Shown here: one piece after another, positions 1 to 9,427 of the stretch
Position numbering within the stretch: the stretch's first letter is position 1
Layout: every line of letters starts with the position of its first letter
IMG/VR virus record: IMGVR_UViG_3300020411_000578
Coordinates: 1-43,020 of that record
Source: a virus
Strand: one strand, 5' to 3'
DNA: 43,020 nucleotides
The notes under the pieces: model-generated
Databases searched by the model: none
What the model was told of the DNA's origin: nothing
The model's input: the letters and a program-made list of their open reading frames with translations, nothing else
Translations under genes and position numbers: made by a program

Positions 1-425
1 GTCAGTCGCCAAGGTGTTTCCACCTTAATTATGTGTGCTAATGTGTCACGTGGACTGTCAATTAATGGAATAACCTGTTCTGGTGCGTGATTACTAATGT
101 AATTAGTGTGCCTTGAGAATCTGCCAGGGGTTTCCCAAGTAAAAGATGCACCGTCACCATTTGTGATAATAATAAAATCCATAGGTGCAACAACTACCCA
201 TCCCATTCTCGCAATTTGCTTGATACCAGGGCAGTTTGAACTATTCTGTGATCCTTGAAAAGGGCATTGCTTTTCCTTTACTTCTTTTTCTTGCCACGCA
301 CGTTTTATACTAGACGTTGGTTTGACTGGATAACATTCTGCCAATCCAGGCTCCAAACTGTGAAACCTAACCCAAGGTTTTGGTTCTTTCTTTTTCTTTT
401 TAAATAAGTTCAGCACGTAATTCAT
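1..425 (-). CDS. Conserved protein of unknown function (partial, C-terminus outside window)
   Basis: An open frame runs from ATG at 425 (or GTG at 416) to the window edge, giving 141 codons with no stop. It overlaps the end of the halogenase gene by about 25 bases, and a GGAGG stretch lies just upstream. The N-terminus is very basic (five lysines in a row near residue 10). The later part has GDGASFTWETPGRFSR and, near the window edge, VETPWRL. The repeated 'TP' turns after aromatic residues loosely recall DUF6065 proteins, but this is a weak resemblance. Its place directly after two halogenase genes suggests a linked role (inference). No catalytic motif is visible. Confidence 0.6.
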   Translation of the reverse strand, partial: MNYVLNLFKKKKKEPKPWVRFHSLEPGLAECYPVKPTSSIKRAWQEKEVKEKQCPFQGSQNSSNCPGIKQIARMGWVVVAPMDFIIITNGDGASFTWETPGRFSRHTNYISNHAPEQVIPLIDSPRDTLAHIIKVETPWRL

Positions 426-2040
426 CCCCTCCATAGATGTAGTCTCTTAAGTATTCATAATGTGTAGGGCAGTCATCACTTTCAACAAAGTCATTGACTT
501 CTTTTGAGTATTTTGAATGACTGTTTGCAACAAATGTAAGTTCATCTGGATCACGGTCAAAATACCAATCTCGACCTAACATCATTCCTTGACCTGCTGC
601 TATGTAATTCATACCATTCATATTCACATCCATAGTTTGATCTAGGTCTAATGATGATCCAAGTCTTTCATAGTTATCATTAACTCTTACCAAACCATCA
701 AACTGCTCTGTCATATACTCGTTTCTTTGTGAACACCACCTCCAATAAGGGTTGTCTGTTCTTTGTGACAGAGCATAGTGCATAGCAACAAACTTACTAA
801 ATCCAATTACTTCTCTCTGTGCAGCGTAGTTATACCAGTTTCTTTCTATTTGTGTTACATATCCTCTTCTTCTTGATAATACATCTACCAGTCTGAGTAT
901 ATTTTCGTGTGTTGTTAACAGTCCCGTTGACTCTAATGGTTCAACAAATCCATAAGACAGTCCAATAGCAACAACATTCAAGTTCCACGCTTTTTCGTGA
1001 TACCCGTGTTTTATATCAATAGTTCCTACCTCATACTGTTCTGGAGATACACCATATTTTTGTTCTATCCACGTTTCAAACTCTTGTCTAGTCTCTGTTT
1101 CCATTGCAAATCGAGATGACCAACAGTATCCAACTCCGATCCTATTCCATAGTGGTATTGACCATAACCAACCATTTTCCGCTGCTTGACAGTCAGTCAC
1201 GTTGTGCATATGTTTTTCTCTTTCATCTTGTGTGAGATATGGTATGCGGGCAAAATATGCTTTATCGTTTGCTAAATCATTAAATTTAATGAACCTAGTA
1301 CCCATATACTCTTCTAATAGGACTGATTTAAAACCAGTACAGTCAATAAACAAGTCGCCAATAACACCTACAGTCCTTTTATCTTCATTTAATCTGACTG
1401 CTAACTGTTTAATATATCTGTTTGAGACTGCGGGTGAACCACCTGCGTTTATATCTTTCACCGATCCCCTGACTTCACCTCTAATATGTGTAAATCTATC
1501 ATCAAAGTTATCACAATAATCATCCCTTAGATACTCTGCAAACTTTTCAGCATCTAAATGATATGCAACGTCAGTTAACCAATTAAAGTTTCTCCATCTA
1601 TTATCTCTATTATCCCATTGTTTATTATGTTTTACTAATGCTGAGTTTTCTTTGTTAAAGAACTCTGCAAATGATTCTGGAGGATATTCTTCTGGTCTTT
1701 CTCTAGCAAGATCAAACCAATCTTTCATACCTTCTACAGTATCATTATAATCATATTTACCAAATGGATATTGAAATACTGTTCCTTTCTCTCTAAAATC
1801 TGTAAACTGAATACTATTCTTATATGTTGCATTACACTTAGGCATCCAGTCTTTATCTTCTAAGTCTAATGCTCTTAAATACTTGTTGAAATGACCTAAT
1901 GTAGATTCTCCTACACCCACTGTAGGTTTGTCTGATTCAATTAGAATTACATTTGTCCACGGGCAGCACTTTAACAATGCAGCAGCAGTCATCCAACCTG
2001 ATGAACCACCACCCACAATAACAATGTTTTCAACTTTCAT
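400..2040 (-). CDS. Flavin-dependent tryptophan-halogenase-like protein (copy 1)
   Basis: This 546-residue protein has the hallmarks of the PrnA/RebH family, which uses FADH2, O2 and halide to halogenate aromatic substrates. Visible features are an N-terminal FAD-binding motif GGGSSGWM (residues 10-17), the WxWxIP signature WLWSIP (291-296), a lysine in ATYK (K73) matching the catalytic lysine K79 of PrnA, and LESTG (369-373) matching the E346/S347 and halide-binding T348-G349 segment. All key residues are retained, so it is probably active. The length fits the family. It sits 2 bases after a second halogenase gene, so the two are co-transcribed. A cyanophage halogenase (VirX1 of phage Syn10) has been shown to iodinate substrates. 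The natural substrate here cannot be read from sequence. Confidence 0.9.
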   Translation of the reverse strand: MKVENIVIVGGGSSGWMTAAALLKCCPWTNVILIESDKPTVGVGESTLGHFNKYLRALDLEDKDWMPKCNATYKNSIQFTDFREKGTVFQYPFGKYDYNDTVEGMKDWFDLARERPEEYPPESFAEFFNKENSALVKHNKQWDNRDNRWRNFNWLTDVAYHLDAEKFAEYLRDDYCDNFDDRFTHIRGEVRGSVKDINAGGSPAVSNRYIKQLAVRLNEDKRTVGVIGDLFIDCTGFKSVLLEEYMGTRFIKFNDLANDKAYFARIPYLTQDEREKHMHNVTDCQAAENGWLWSIPLWNRIGVGYCWSSRFAMETETRQEFETWIEQKYGVSPEQYEVGTIDIKHGYHEKAWNLNVVAIGLSYGFVEPLESTGLLTTHENILRLVDVLSRRRGYVTQIERNWYNYAAQREVIGFSKFVAMHYALSQRTDNPYWRWCSQRNEYMTEQFDGLVRVNDNYERLGSSLDLDQTMDVNMNGMNYIAAGQGMMLGRDWYFDRDPDELTFVANSHSKYSKEVNDFVESDDCPTHYEYLRDYIYGGDELRAELI

Positions 2041-2042
2041 AA

Positions 2043-3527
2043 TTAATTCCCTTGCTCATTATATAGGTACTTTTCATAGTATTCATATGCGTTCGGGTAT
2101 CTCCCCAAAGTCTGATCCATAAAGGTTCTTCTTAGGATCGGTTCTTCAAAATCAGGTATGTTATATCCATTTCTTTTGGATAACATTTCATAATGTTCTG
2201 GCATTATATCATATTCATAACCTCCTAGCAAGTATGCTTCACCTTCTGATATGTAATTAATGTTTTGTATTTGTTCCCAATCTTGTGTAAGTAAATCTGG
2301 AAACTCACCTAGTGCATCCATATCTGTGTAATCTTTCCAAAACGGTGTATCATCTCTATAACCCATAGTATAATGTTTCACAACAAAATCTCTGAATGAT
2401 GTAAATTTCTTTCTGACTGAGTGATTAAATTGTTCTCGTTGAAATCCGTTCCATTTATTAGATGCTTTAGGTAACACCTGTATTAGTTTAAATAAGAACT
2501 CGTGGACTGAGTATAGTCCTCCAGACTCTAATGGTTCTATAAAACCTGCACTTAAACCAATACTCACTACGTTATGTGACCATACTTTCTCTCTAATCCC
2601 TGTTGGCCACTTGAGTAATCTAAACATATTCTCTGGTATATCTACTCCTAGATGCTCTTTAAACTCTGCAAGTGCATCCTCATCTGTAATATATTGTGAA
2701 CAATAATTATATCCCGTTCCGATTCTATCCCAAGTAGGTACATTCCATACCCATCCCGAACTCAAACCTGTACACTCGGTGTATGGTTGTATTTCTTTTT
2801 TCTTATCTGTATATGGTTTTCTTACTGCCCAAGTAGAATCATTTTTTAATAGTGTACTCCAATCTTCCCATTTCACATTAAGTTCATTCATCAATAATGC
2901 ACGGAATCCAGTGCAATCTATGAAGAGATCACCATCAACGTACCTATCCCCACTGCCAAGGTAAACTCTGCTAACCCCATCCACGCAGGATTGAATGTTA
3001 GTGACCGTGCCTTTAATGTGTTTAACACCTTTTGGAATTGCATAATGATCTCTTAAAAAATCTCCGAATAATAGTGCGTCAACGTGATAACCCACGTATC
3101 TTTCTAAAAATGGAGGATAAAGACGGTTGACTTCAATAGGGTCTATAACATCTGAGAATACCCTACAAAAGGTCATACTGTCAATATTTCTTCCTCTCCT
3201 CCAATTATAATACTCGGTCAGAGGTATATCTGTGCCTCTTGTACCGAATGGATAATGAAATGAACCGTCTGGGTTGAAGTTAGTAAACTTGACACTGTGT
3301 TTATATGTAGCATTACAATGTGGCATCCAATCTTCATCTTTGAGATCGAGATACCGTATAAAGGTATTAAAAAACTGTGTCGTGCTTTCTCCGATTCCGA
3401 TTCTTGGAATGTCTGCTTCGACAACAGTTATTTCTATACCAGTTCCTTCAAAATGTCTTGACAACATAGATGCTGTCATCCACCCTGCACTACCACCTCC
3501 GATAATGCAGATTCTATCTAACTTCAT
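2043..3527 (-). CDS. Flavin-dependent tryptophan-halogenase-like protein (copy 2)
   Basis: This 494-residue protein is clearly paralogous to the next gene (shared DWMPxCNATYK, FIDCTGF and GLSxGFxEPLES). It has GGGSAGWM at 10-17, catalytic-type K76, and WVWNVP at 259-264 in place of WxWxIP. The active-site loop is LESGG (333-337): the glutamate and serine are kept, but the halide-contacting threonine of LESTG is glycine. It is about 50 residues shorter than copy 1. It is the first gene of the pair, preceded by a TATAAT-like box and a short hairpin. The substitutions suggest a different halide or substrate preference (inference). Confidence 0.88.
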   Translation of the reverse strand: MKLDRICIIGGGSAGWMTASMLSRHFEGTGIEITVVEADIPRIGIGESTTQFFNTFIRYLDLKDEDWMPHCNATYKHSVKFTNFNPDGSFHYPFGTRGTDIPLTEYYNWRRGRNIDSMTFCRVFSDVIDPIEVNRLYPPFLERYVGYHVDALLFGDFLRDHYAIPKGVKHIKGTVTNIQSCVDGVSRVYLGSGDRYVDGDLFIDCTGFRALLMNELNVKWEDWSTLLKNDSTWAVRKPYTDKKKEIQPYTECTGLSSGWVWNVPTWDRIGTGYNYCSQYITDEDALAEFKEHLGVDIPENMFRLLKWPTGIREKVWSHNVVSIGLSAGFIEPLESGGLYSVHEFLFKLIQVLPKASNKWNGFQREQFNHSVRKKFTSFRDFVVKHYTMGYRDDTPFWKDYTDMDALGEFPDLLTQDWEQIQNINYISEGEAYLLGGYEYDIMPEHYEMLSKRNGYNIPDFEEPILRRTFMDQTLGRYPNAYEYYEKYLYNEQGN

Positions 3528-3532
3528 ATGTC

Positions 3533-3555
3533 AGTAGTTTGTACTACTAATTATA
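3533..3555 (-). promoter_or_regulatory. Putative -10 box and 5' hairpin ahead of the halogenase pair
   Basis: On the minus strand a TATAAT hexamer (3550-3555) is followed by a perfect 6-bp hairpin (AGTAGT, loop ACAA, ACTACT; 3533-3548) just before the ATG at 3527. No good -35 hexamer and no clear Shine-Dalgarno are visible. The halogenases may therefore have a private promoter, separate from the tail-fibre genes upstream, with a stem at the very 5' end of the message. Confidence 0.35.
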
Positions 3556-3564
3556 ACACTTTCG

Positions 3565-4092
3565 TCAACCTGCTCCCAGTTCATCATATGCACCACCCCA
3601 GTTAGAATATCTCTCCCAACAAGGTTGCTCCTGTGATGATAATTTGCAAGGTCTATTTACACTTGGTTCTTGTCCGTCACTCATAAATTCTGCTACTTCC
3701 TCTTCAGTCATAGTGGGATCCATTGGTTCCGCTACACTTGAGGGTGCAGTAGTCGCTGCCTTTACTCCTTTAATATGGTTAAACCATATTGCATCAGCAG
3801 CACCTAAATCTTTTCCCGCTGCAATGTCTTTGTAGAGCATATCTAATTGCTCACCGATTTCACCATACGCTACAATCCTTGCAGTAGCAGGGTCTGTATA
3901 TGATTCTGTTCTTTCCACCCAGATCATATCAGCAGCAGCAGGACTCCATTCTAGTGTCCACGCTTTTGTTATGTTATCAGGTGCGTTTACCCACATCTGT
4001 GAACAACCTCTACCAAAGAATAGTGTATATTCTTCCCCAGGTTCTACAATGTCTGCAACGTAACCAGTAAAATCCATTAATGCTTTTTTCAT
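3565..4092 (-). CDS. Conserved cyanophage protein, tail-fibre-associated
   Basis: This is a 175-residue acidic protein. Its centre has YGEIGEQLDMLYKDI followed by a short linker and WFNHIKGVK (residues about 75-111). This 'Y..I..QLDMLYHDI ... W...IKAVK' pattern recurs in small proteins next to tail-fibre genes of T4-like marine phages, whose function is not established. The C-terminal 60 residues are proline- and acid-rich and probably disordered. It starts 9 bases after the glycine-rich fibre gene ends, so it is in the same transcription unit. A fibre chaperone or minor virion protein is possible (inference). Confidence 0.7.
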   Translation of the reverse strand: MKKALMDFTGYVADIVEPGEEYTLFFGRGCSQMWVNAPDNITKAWTLEWSPAAADMIWVERTESYTDPATARIVAYGEIGEQLDMLYKDIAAGKDLGAADAIWFNHIKGVKAATTAPSSVAEPMDPTMTEEEVAEFMSDGQEPSVNRPCKLSSQEQPCWERYSNWGGAYDELGAG

Positions 4093-4101
4093 AGTAACCT
4101 C

Positions 4102-4902
4102 TTATTTGTAGTTAATAACAGTAACAACACCATACTTACCGTTTGAACCACGGAAACTATGGAAGTGTCCACCTGACCCACCTGCACCATACGCTGCGTG
4201 ATCTTGATGATTGTGTGAGAAGTTACCACCGTTTGGCCAACCTCCTGATACAGCACCACCAAAGTGAGAAGAACCTCCGACTCCTCCACCACCACCGTGG
4301 TGTGACTGTCCTCCTCCACCCCAAACATTGAGGTCTCCACCAGAACCATTACGCCCTAGTCCACCTGAGTGTTGGTTGTTTCTATTAGCACCGTGTCCAC
4401 CACCTGCTGATAGATATGGTCCAAATGATGATGAACCACCATCACCACCGTGTCCGAAGTACCAAGTACCTCCTCCACCACCACCAACTGTGATACCAAC
4501 TGAAGATATATTTACTACATTCAACACACGTTCTGAATATCCACCCGCTGCTCCTGATTCTCCGTGACCTGACGCTCCACCGCCACCACCTTGAACTCTG
4601 ATATGTATATACTTAACACCACTTGGTCTATTCCAAGTTCCGTTACCTGTCCATACCTGTAGGGATGAGATATTTTCTGAACTAACATCAGTCCAACTCA
4701 TAGATGAACCGTTTGTAGTTAAAAACTTACCATTTTGACCACTAACAGAGGGAACGATCTGACTGGATGAACCAGACATAGTTCCATTAATAGTGATGTT
4801 GCTAACTGTCAAATTTCCGTTAGCAGTGATGTTACCTGACGCAAGTGTAAATCCACCAATGCCTGACAGGTCTCTAATAGATGCAACTTTAAGGGTACTC
4901 AT
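4102..4902 (-). CDS. Glycine-rich tail-fibre tip / adhesin-like protein
   Basis: This is a 266-residue protein. Residues 1-75 look like a fibre-shaft start (LSGIGGFTLASGNITANGN; repeated short beta-type segments). The motif VWTGNGTWNRPSGVKYIHIRVQ (about 82-103) introduces a long tail with many runs of 4-6 glycines separated by short Asn/Ser/His loops. Poly-glycine blocks of this kind form sandwiched polyglycine helices in the receptor-binding gp38 adhesins of T2/T6-type phages, with variable loops contacting the host. Homology to gp38 is not claimed; only the architecture is alike. Histidines are frequent in the loops. A late promoter box lies 25 bases upstream. A host-recognition tip is the likely role (inference). 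Confidence 0.75.
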   Translation of the reverse strand: MSTLKVASIRDLSGIGGFTLASGNITANGNLTVSNITINGTMSGSSSQIVPSVSGQNGKFLTTNGSSMSWTDVSSENISSLQVWTGNGTWNRPSGVKYIHIRVQGGGGGASGHGESGAAGGYSERVLNVVNISSVGITVGGGGGGTWYFGHGGDGGSSSFGPYLSAGGGHGANRNNQHSGGLGRNGSGGDLNVWGGGGQSHHGGGGGVGGSSHFGGAVSGGWPNGGNFSHNHQDHAAYGAGGSGGHFHSFRGSNGKYGVVTVINYK

Positions 4903-4926
4903 TTTGCCTGTTTAATTTCCTAATGT

Positions 4927-4934
4927 TATTTATA
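4927..4934 (-). promoter_or_regulatory. T4-type late promoter box
   Basis: An exact TATAAATA octamer reads on the minus strand (TATTTATA on the plus strand), 25 bases upstream of the glycine-rich fibre gene start at 4902. It matches the T4 late promoter -10 element, recognised by gp55 with gp33 and the sliding clamp. The phage encodes gp33 at 31982-32227. Confidence 0.65.
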
Positions 4935-4945
4935 CCTTAAGACGG

Positions 4946-5800
4946 TTAACTATAATTGTGTACGTGTATTAGTACGAGATAAGGATTACCAGTTCCAGGG
5001 ATTTCGTGGTTATGAATCGAAATGTCTGCTCTTTGGATAGTTCCACTTGCACCACTACCATTACTATAATATACGTTACAACCGTAACCATTTACAGTCC
5101 ACCCAGTAGGTGTACCTGTACCACCCTCAAAACGGGTATATACTGTCATTAAGGTTGCTTTCAATGTGTTATCAACTGGTGCATTTGATAGATTGATAGT
5201 GTAGTTTCCACCACCTGTCTTTCTAACAAAAATATTACCACTGTTGTTCCAGTTATGGTTTACCGTACCAGATGTCTGATAGTAGTAAATATGTTCCTGT
5301 AAACCTGCGTGTGATAATGTCCCAGTGAATGTACCGTGACCAGATTCTATATCTTGGAATTGTGCGAAAGACAAATCATCGTCACCGATCATAGTCCAAG
5401 TTGCACCGTTCTCAATAGTTACAGTATATCCATTATTAATCTGTATCGGACCTGCTGAAAAACCGTTAGTAAACTCTACTCCACCATTGAATGAAGGTCC
5501 AACAGTGATATTTTCTTCTATGTTTGTTCCGTTGGTTCTAATAATTGAGTTTTCACCAACAGAAGGACCACCACCACCTACATCATCCCAACCTGGGTTT
5601 CCTGCGTTGGCATCTTGCAAATAAATTTGTGCCTGATCTTCAGTCGTATTATAAACTAAAGTACCATAAGCAGGTGTACCAAGTGCATTAATCTGCGATT
5701 GGTTCAACGGTGGAAGATTTAACTGTTCTGATATAGACCAAGCAGTTACAAGACCTCTCGTACTTGCCTGTATCTGATTACCATTAATCTTTGTGGTCAT
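4946..5800 (-). CDS. Tail-fibre-like virion protein
   Basis: This is a 284-residue protein rich in Asn, Gly, Thr and Ser with beta-type composition. The N-terminal part has ALGTPAYGTLVYNTTEDQ and then IYLQDANAGNPGWDDV, the form of the 'text-like' shaft modules at the start of many phage tail fibres. The middle has a GATWTMIGDDDLSF segment, and the end is compact and Tyr/Asn-rich. It lies between the 1191-residue appendage protein and the glycine-rich tip, so it may be a connecting fibre section (inference). A near-match to the late box (TCTAAATA) sits about 22 bases upstream. Confidence 0.7.
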   Translation of the reverse strand: MTTKINGNQIQASTRGLVTAWSISEQLNLPPLNQSQINALGTPAYGTLVYNTTEDQAQIYLQDANAGNPGWDDVGGGGPSVGENSIIRTNGTNIEENITVGPSFNGGVEFTNGFSAGPIQINNGYTVTIENGATWTMIGDDDLSFAQFQDIESGHGTFTGTLSHAGLQEHIYYYQTSGTVNHNWNNSGNIFVRKTGGGNYTINLSNAPVDNTLKATLMTVYTRFEGGTGTPTGWTVNGYGCNVYYSNGSGASGTIQRADISIHNHEIPGTGNPYLVLIHVHNYS

Positions 5801-5824
5801 AGTGTTCTACAGTCCTATTACTAT

Positions 5825-8800
5825 TTAGATAACAAGTTCCCTGATTTGGATAGTATCATTATTCTGTGGTGCAGTACTGATACTAAAGTCAACTGCATTA
5901 CCAGTAACTGTGTAGTCTACACCTGGGATTTGGGCAACACCATTTAAGAATACAAGAACAGAGTATGCTGTGTGACCTGGGGATATTGCAAACGAAGTTG
6001 TAGATCCATTACCCGCATAGGTAACACCGTTATTGTTATTAGCAATACCAGTTGCTAGTCTATACTTGTCAGCAGCACCATAAGTTCCAGTAACATCTAA
6101 GTTACCATCAAGGAATGTATTACCTAATATCTTCATCCTATTGGATGCGTCAGGCATTGTACCTATACCATAATGTGTAACGTTACTAAATCTTCTTGCT
6201 TTTATTGGCGTGGTGTCAGTCATACCAAACTGATACCAAACTCCTGACTGATACATCCAACCTAATGAGTCACCTGCCACCCAATCAATATTGTATATAA
6301 TATCTCCATCATTAAACGCAAGTGTTGAATCAATATCTGGTTGACCTGATCCATCATCCTCTGCTAAGAATGTCTGTCTAAGAACTGTACCATCATCATT
6401 TGAGTATGTAAGTCTTAGAGTTTGTATGTTCTCCTGTGCAGTAATTCTCTTTTGGAATGTAACTGGACCTGAGAATACAGATTCTAACTGGTTAGATGCA
6501 CCACCAATAACAGTTAGTTTATCAGTCAGAACAACCTCAGAGAATGTCTGAATGGTCGTGTTTTCTTCACCTAACACGTTTAACTGTGCAATATCTTCGT
6601 TCGTGATCTGACCTGTAACTGGGTTGATAACTTGGTTTCCAACGAATAGTTCACCATCACTGTTAACACCAGAGTAGTATGCAACACCCGCTGCTTCTTT
6701 CAATGACTGTGACAGTCTAACCTGTGCAGGGGTTAAAACTTCTACCTGAGTTGACGGGAACGCTGTTGAATAGTTTCCAGGTCCGAAACCTAGGTATTCA
6801 AACGTATGACCTGACGCTCTAAGAATAGAATAACGTCTAAGTTCACATAATATAGGTGCGACTGAGTTATCAGCATTTAATTTCAGTGCGATCTTTCTTT
6901 CTTCTTCATCTCCTAGACGGGATGTAACGACAATAGCGTTTAGTGTATTTGCTGTAGTGTTATATCCTAAGTTATTTTCCTGTTCTAATAAGAAGAACTG
7001 TGCAGTCTCTTTTGTAATTGATAGTTGCTTATCCTCATTTGGATTAGGTGATGCACCATCTGTTGTTGTCACCAATCCTAGTGTCTCGTTATCTGCGACT
7101 GATATAGCAGGTCCTGGGTCTGCGAGTGGATTATCTCTGTCAAACGTAGGATATACATCAACAGTCTGTTGTGAGAATGAGAAGTCATCAAAGTTTGATG
7201 TTGCAGGTGACACACTAGCATTAAGCAATGTTAGATAGTAGATACCATCATTTACACCACGTTCAAACTCTTGGAATGTCTCAACTTCAAAGATATAATA
7301 TGTCTTATCATATGCAGGAGAGTTAGTCTCAGATGATCTAGGTTGTATAACAAAACCAGTAATAGGAGTTCTAGGAACTGGGAACGCATCTTTGTCTAGT
7401 ACATATCTAAATCTATAGATTCTATCTTTCAAGTCTCTTGCATCGGGAACTCTTCGGATGAATGTAGTAGGTGTAAATCCTAAGTTATTGTACTGACTGT
7501 TTGCAATTAGTGTAGTATAAATGTCGTTGTTTGATGAGTCAACCTGTATGTACCAGTTAGATTGGTTGGTATCATATTTAATTGGGTTTGCATCATCACC
7601 TGGGGATGTACCTGTAACTTCTGGTCCAGAAGGATCAATCTTTGCACTATGTGTTGTAGGTGCACTTGCTCCCGCTGCTATCAACAATACGTTAACTTTA
7701 TCTGGTAATGTAGGTGAGTCTTTTCTTGCACCTACTGTGTAACCCTGTATTTTTGAGGGTGGTTTTGCATTTTGATTGGTATAACCATACAAATATAATT
7801 TTGTTGGGTCTGCTGCTGCTTTTATCTTAGCAATATCTAATGTAACCCAGTTAATTGATACTTCTGCAACGTCAGACAAATCTTTAGGAGGTATAACGTG
7901 TGTTATCTGTCCTGCTTTATCTTTTGTAAACGCTGCTGACTTAAATCCTTTTGATCTTAAAGATGTGTTACCGAAGTTACTGTTAGAGTTAGTAATTGAT
8001 AAGTCACCACCGCTATCTGAGAAGAAGTGATCACCGAAACCAACAGCGAAAACAGAAACCACCTGTATGAATGAGTCATTACTTGCTCTAATGTGAACGT
8101 GTCGCCAACCCTTTCTATACTTTGCTAGACCATCAATATGTGCACCTGAACCCGCTGCTTGTGCTTCATAGTTACCTGTTGAAGCGTTGTATTTAACAAA
8201 AGCACGGTCGTCTTTTTGTAGTGAAATACCCGTAAACTGGGCAACAACCATAGATTTGAAACCAGTTGCCTGTGAACCATCAGCGTGCATACCGTTGATT
8301 CCCCAAACTGATCTTAGTGAACAGTTGAATACATATGGTGATGCAGAGTCAACAGTATCAATCTCAACTTTAACCAGTACGTTAGAACCAATAGCATTAC
8401 CAGTTGGTTCAGAACTCATCTGATATGTAAACTGGTTGCCCTGTGCTGACGTTACAAGGAAGGATCCGTTATATAAATTCGCATCTGCTTCAGTAGGACC
8501 CGTGACCCCTGAGATATTGACCGCGACCCCGACAGAGAAACCGTGATTAACAGGATTATCTTGAATGTCAACAGTAAACGCAGTCGCTGTTTGTCCGTTT
8601 CTGATAATTTGTGAGACTCTGAATTCATCTGAGATAGGTCCAACTATTCTATTTTCTTCTACTCTTGCCTGTATCTGGTCTTGTGCAATGTTACCAGAAG
8701 TATCAGGAATTGTTGCATATGCCTTAGAAATCTTTTGGTAGTAAAGATCTAGGTCTGTAGTGTTTGCATACTCAAAACAAGTTATCTTATGATGTGAGAA

Positions 8801-9400
8801 GTTAGGTGCAATAGTGTCAGTAAGTTCTGGTCTATAATATACACCGTTGTTATCTCCATCAAAGAATGACATCTGCCAGAAATAACATCCACCAGTCAGT
8901 CTGAATATAGCAGACGTAGACGGTTCGTTAGCAGAGGAGATACCTAATGATGCTTGTGTTGTGGGATATGGTACATACTTAGGTACAATTTTTGTACGTC
9001 TTAAGTCAGATCCAACAACAGAAACACCTCTTGGGCATATAACTCCACCGTTAACAGAGTTAAATTTATATAAGATATTATTTGAGGAAGTTAAGTCAAA
9101 GTTAGAGTTTTCATCAAATGGAGTGATCTCTCCAAATGTAGCAACCCCAGGTCTGTTGTCTATAACATACTCTGAGGGATATAGGTAGATACTAAATGCG
9201 TCAAATTCGTCATTACTTAAACCAACTCTATATGAAAATCTTGCTACTTCTAAAAAGGCACGTTGCAACGTCTTAAAAGGTCGTAACGCAGAGTTACCTC
9301 GGTTGTCATACGCATCCGACGCATCGAAGTCGTCAGGGTTGACGTATATAATACGACCAGTCCTCGACGTGATGATATTTTTAAGACGAGTTAATGCCAT
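5825..9400 (-). CDS. Large baseplate/tail-fibre structural protein
   Basis: This is a 1191-residue virion protein. The N-terminus has GRIIYVNPDDFDASDAY, a small Arg-Gly turn and LRPFKTLQRAFLEVARFSY (residues about 15-57). This is the 'NPDD...G....PFKTLQ.A' start of right-handed beta-helix (pectate-lyase-like) appendage proteins, and is shared by a large structural protein of T4-like cyanophages. The last 45 residues form a VFLNGVAQIPGVDYTVTG module common at the tips of marine phage fibres. It is often placed near T4 gp10 by position, but I see no sequence basis for that name. Genes on both sides are fibre or baseplate proteins in the same direction. Confidence 0.8.
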   Translation of the reverse strand: MALTRLKNIITSRTGRIIYVNPDDFDASDAYDNRGNSALRPFKTLQRAFLEVARFSYRVGLSNDEFDAFSIYLYPSEYVIDNRPGVATFGEITPFDENSNFDLTSSNNILYKFNSVNGGVICPRGVSVVGSDLRRTKIVPKYVPYPTTQASLGISSANEPSTSAIFRLTGGCYFWQMSFFDGDNNGVYYRPELTDTIAPNFSHHKITCFEYANTTDLDLYYQKISKAYATIPDTSGNIAQDQIQARVEENRIVGPISDEFRVSQIIRNGQTATAFTVDIQDNPVNHGFSVGVAVNISGVTGPTEADANLYNGSFLVTSAQGNQFTYQMSSEPTGNAIGSNVLVKVEIDTVDSASPYVFNCSLRSVWGINGMHADGSQATGFKSMVVAQFTGISLQKDDRAFVKYNASTGNYEAQAAGSGAHIDGLAKYRKGWRHVHIRASNDSFIQVVSVFAVGFGDHFFSDSGGDLSITNSNSNFGNTSLRSKGFKSAAFTKDKAGQITHVIPPKDLSDVAEVSINWVTLDIAKIKAAADPTKLYLYGYTNQNAKPPSKIQGYTVGARKDSPTLPDKVNVLLIAAGASAPTTHSAKIDPSGPEVTGTSPGDDANPIKYDTNQSNWYIQVDSSNNDIYTTLIANSQYNNLGFTPTTFIRRVPDARDLKDRIYRFRYVLDKDAFPVPRTPITGFVIQPRSSETNSPAYDKTYYIFEVETFQEFERGVNDGIYYLTLLNASVSPATSNFDDFSFSQQTVDVYPTFDRDNPLADPGPAISVADNETLGLVTTTDGASPNPNEDKQLSITKETAQFFLLEQENNLGYNTTANTLNAIVVTSRLGDEEERKIALKLNADNSVAPILCELRRYSILRASGHTFEYLGFGPGNYSTAFPSTQVEVLTPAQVRLSQSLKEAAGVAYYSGVNSDGELFVGNQVINPVTGQITNEDIAQLNVLGEENTTIQTFSEVVLTDKLTVIGGASNQLESVFSGPVTFQKRITAQENIQTLRLTYSNDDGTVLRQTFLAEDDGSGQPDIDSTLAFNDGDIIYNIDWVAGDSLGWMYQSGVWYQFGMTDTTPIKARRFSNVTHYGIGTMPDASNRMKILGNTFLDGNLDVTGTYGAADKYRLATGIANNNNGVTYAGNGSTTSFAISPGHTAYSVLVFLNGVAQIPGVDYTVTGNAVDFSISTAPQNNDTIQIRELVI

Positions 9401-9427
9401 CTAGGATTTCCTTCTGTTTATATTTAG

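Noticed and set aside
4089-4349. Minus-strand frame of 86 codons overlapping the glycine-rich fibre gene
   Set aside because: It lies in another frame of a repetitive GGT-rich gene. Its Val/Thr-only composition is what a shifted frame of such a gene gives.
5825-9400. Naming the 1191-residue protein gp10
   Set aside because: Only position and size suggest it; no sequence similarity to T4 gp10 could be seen.
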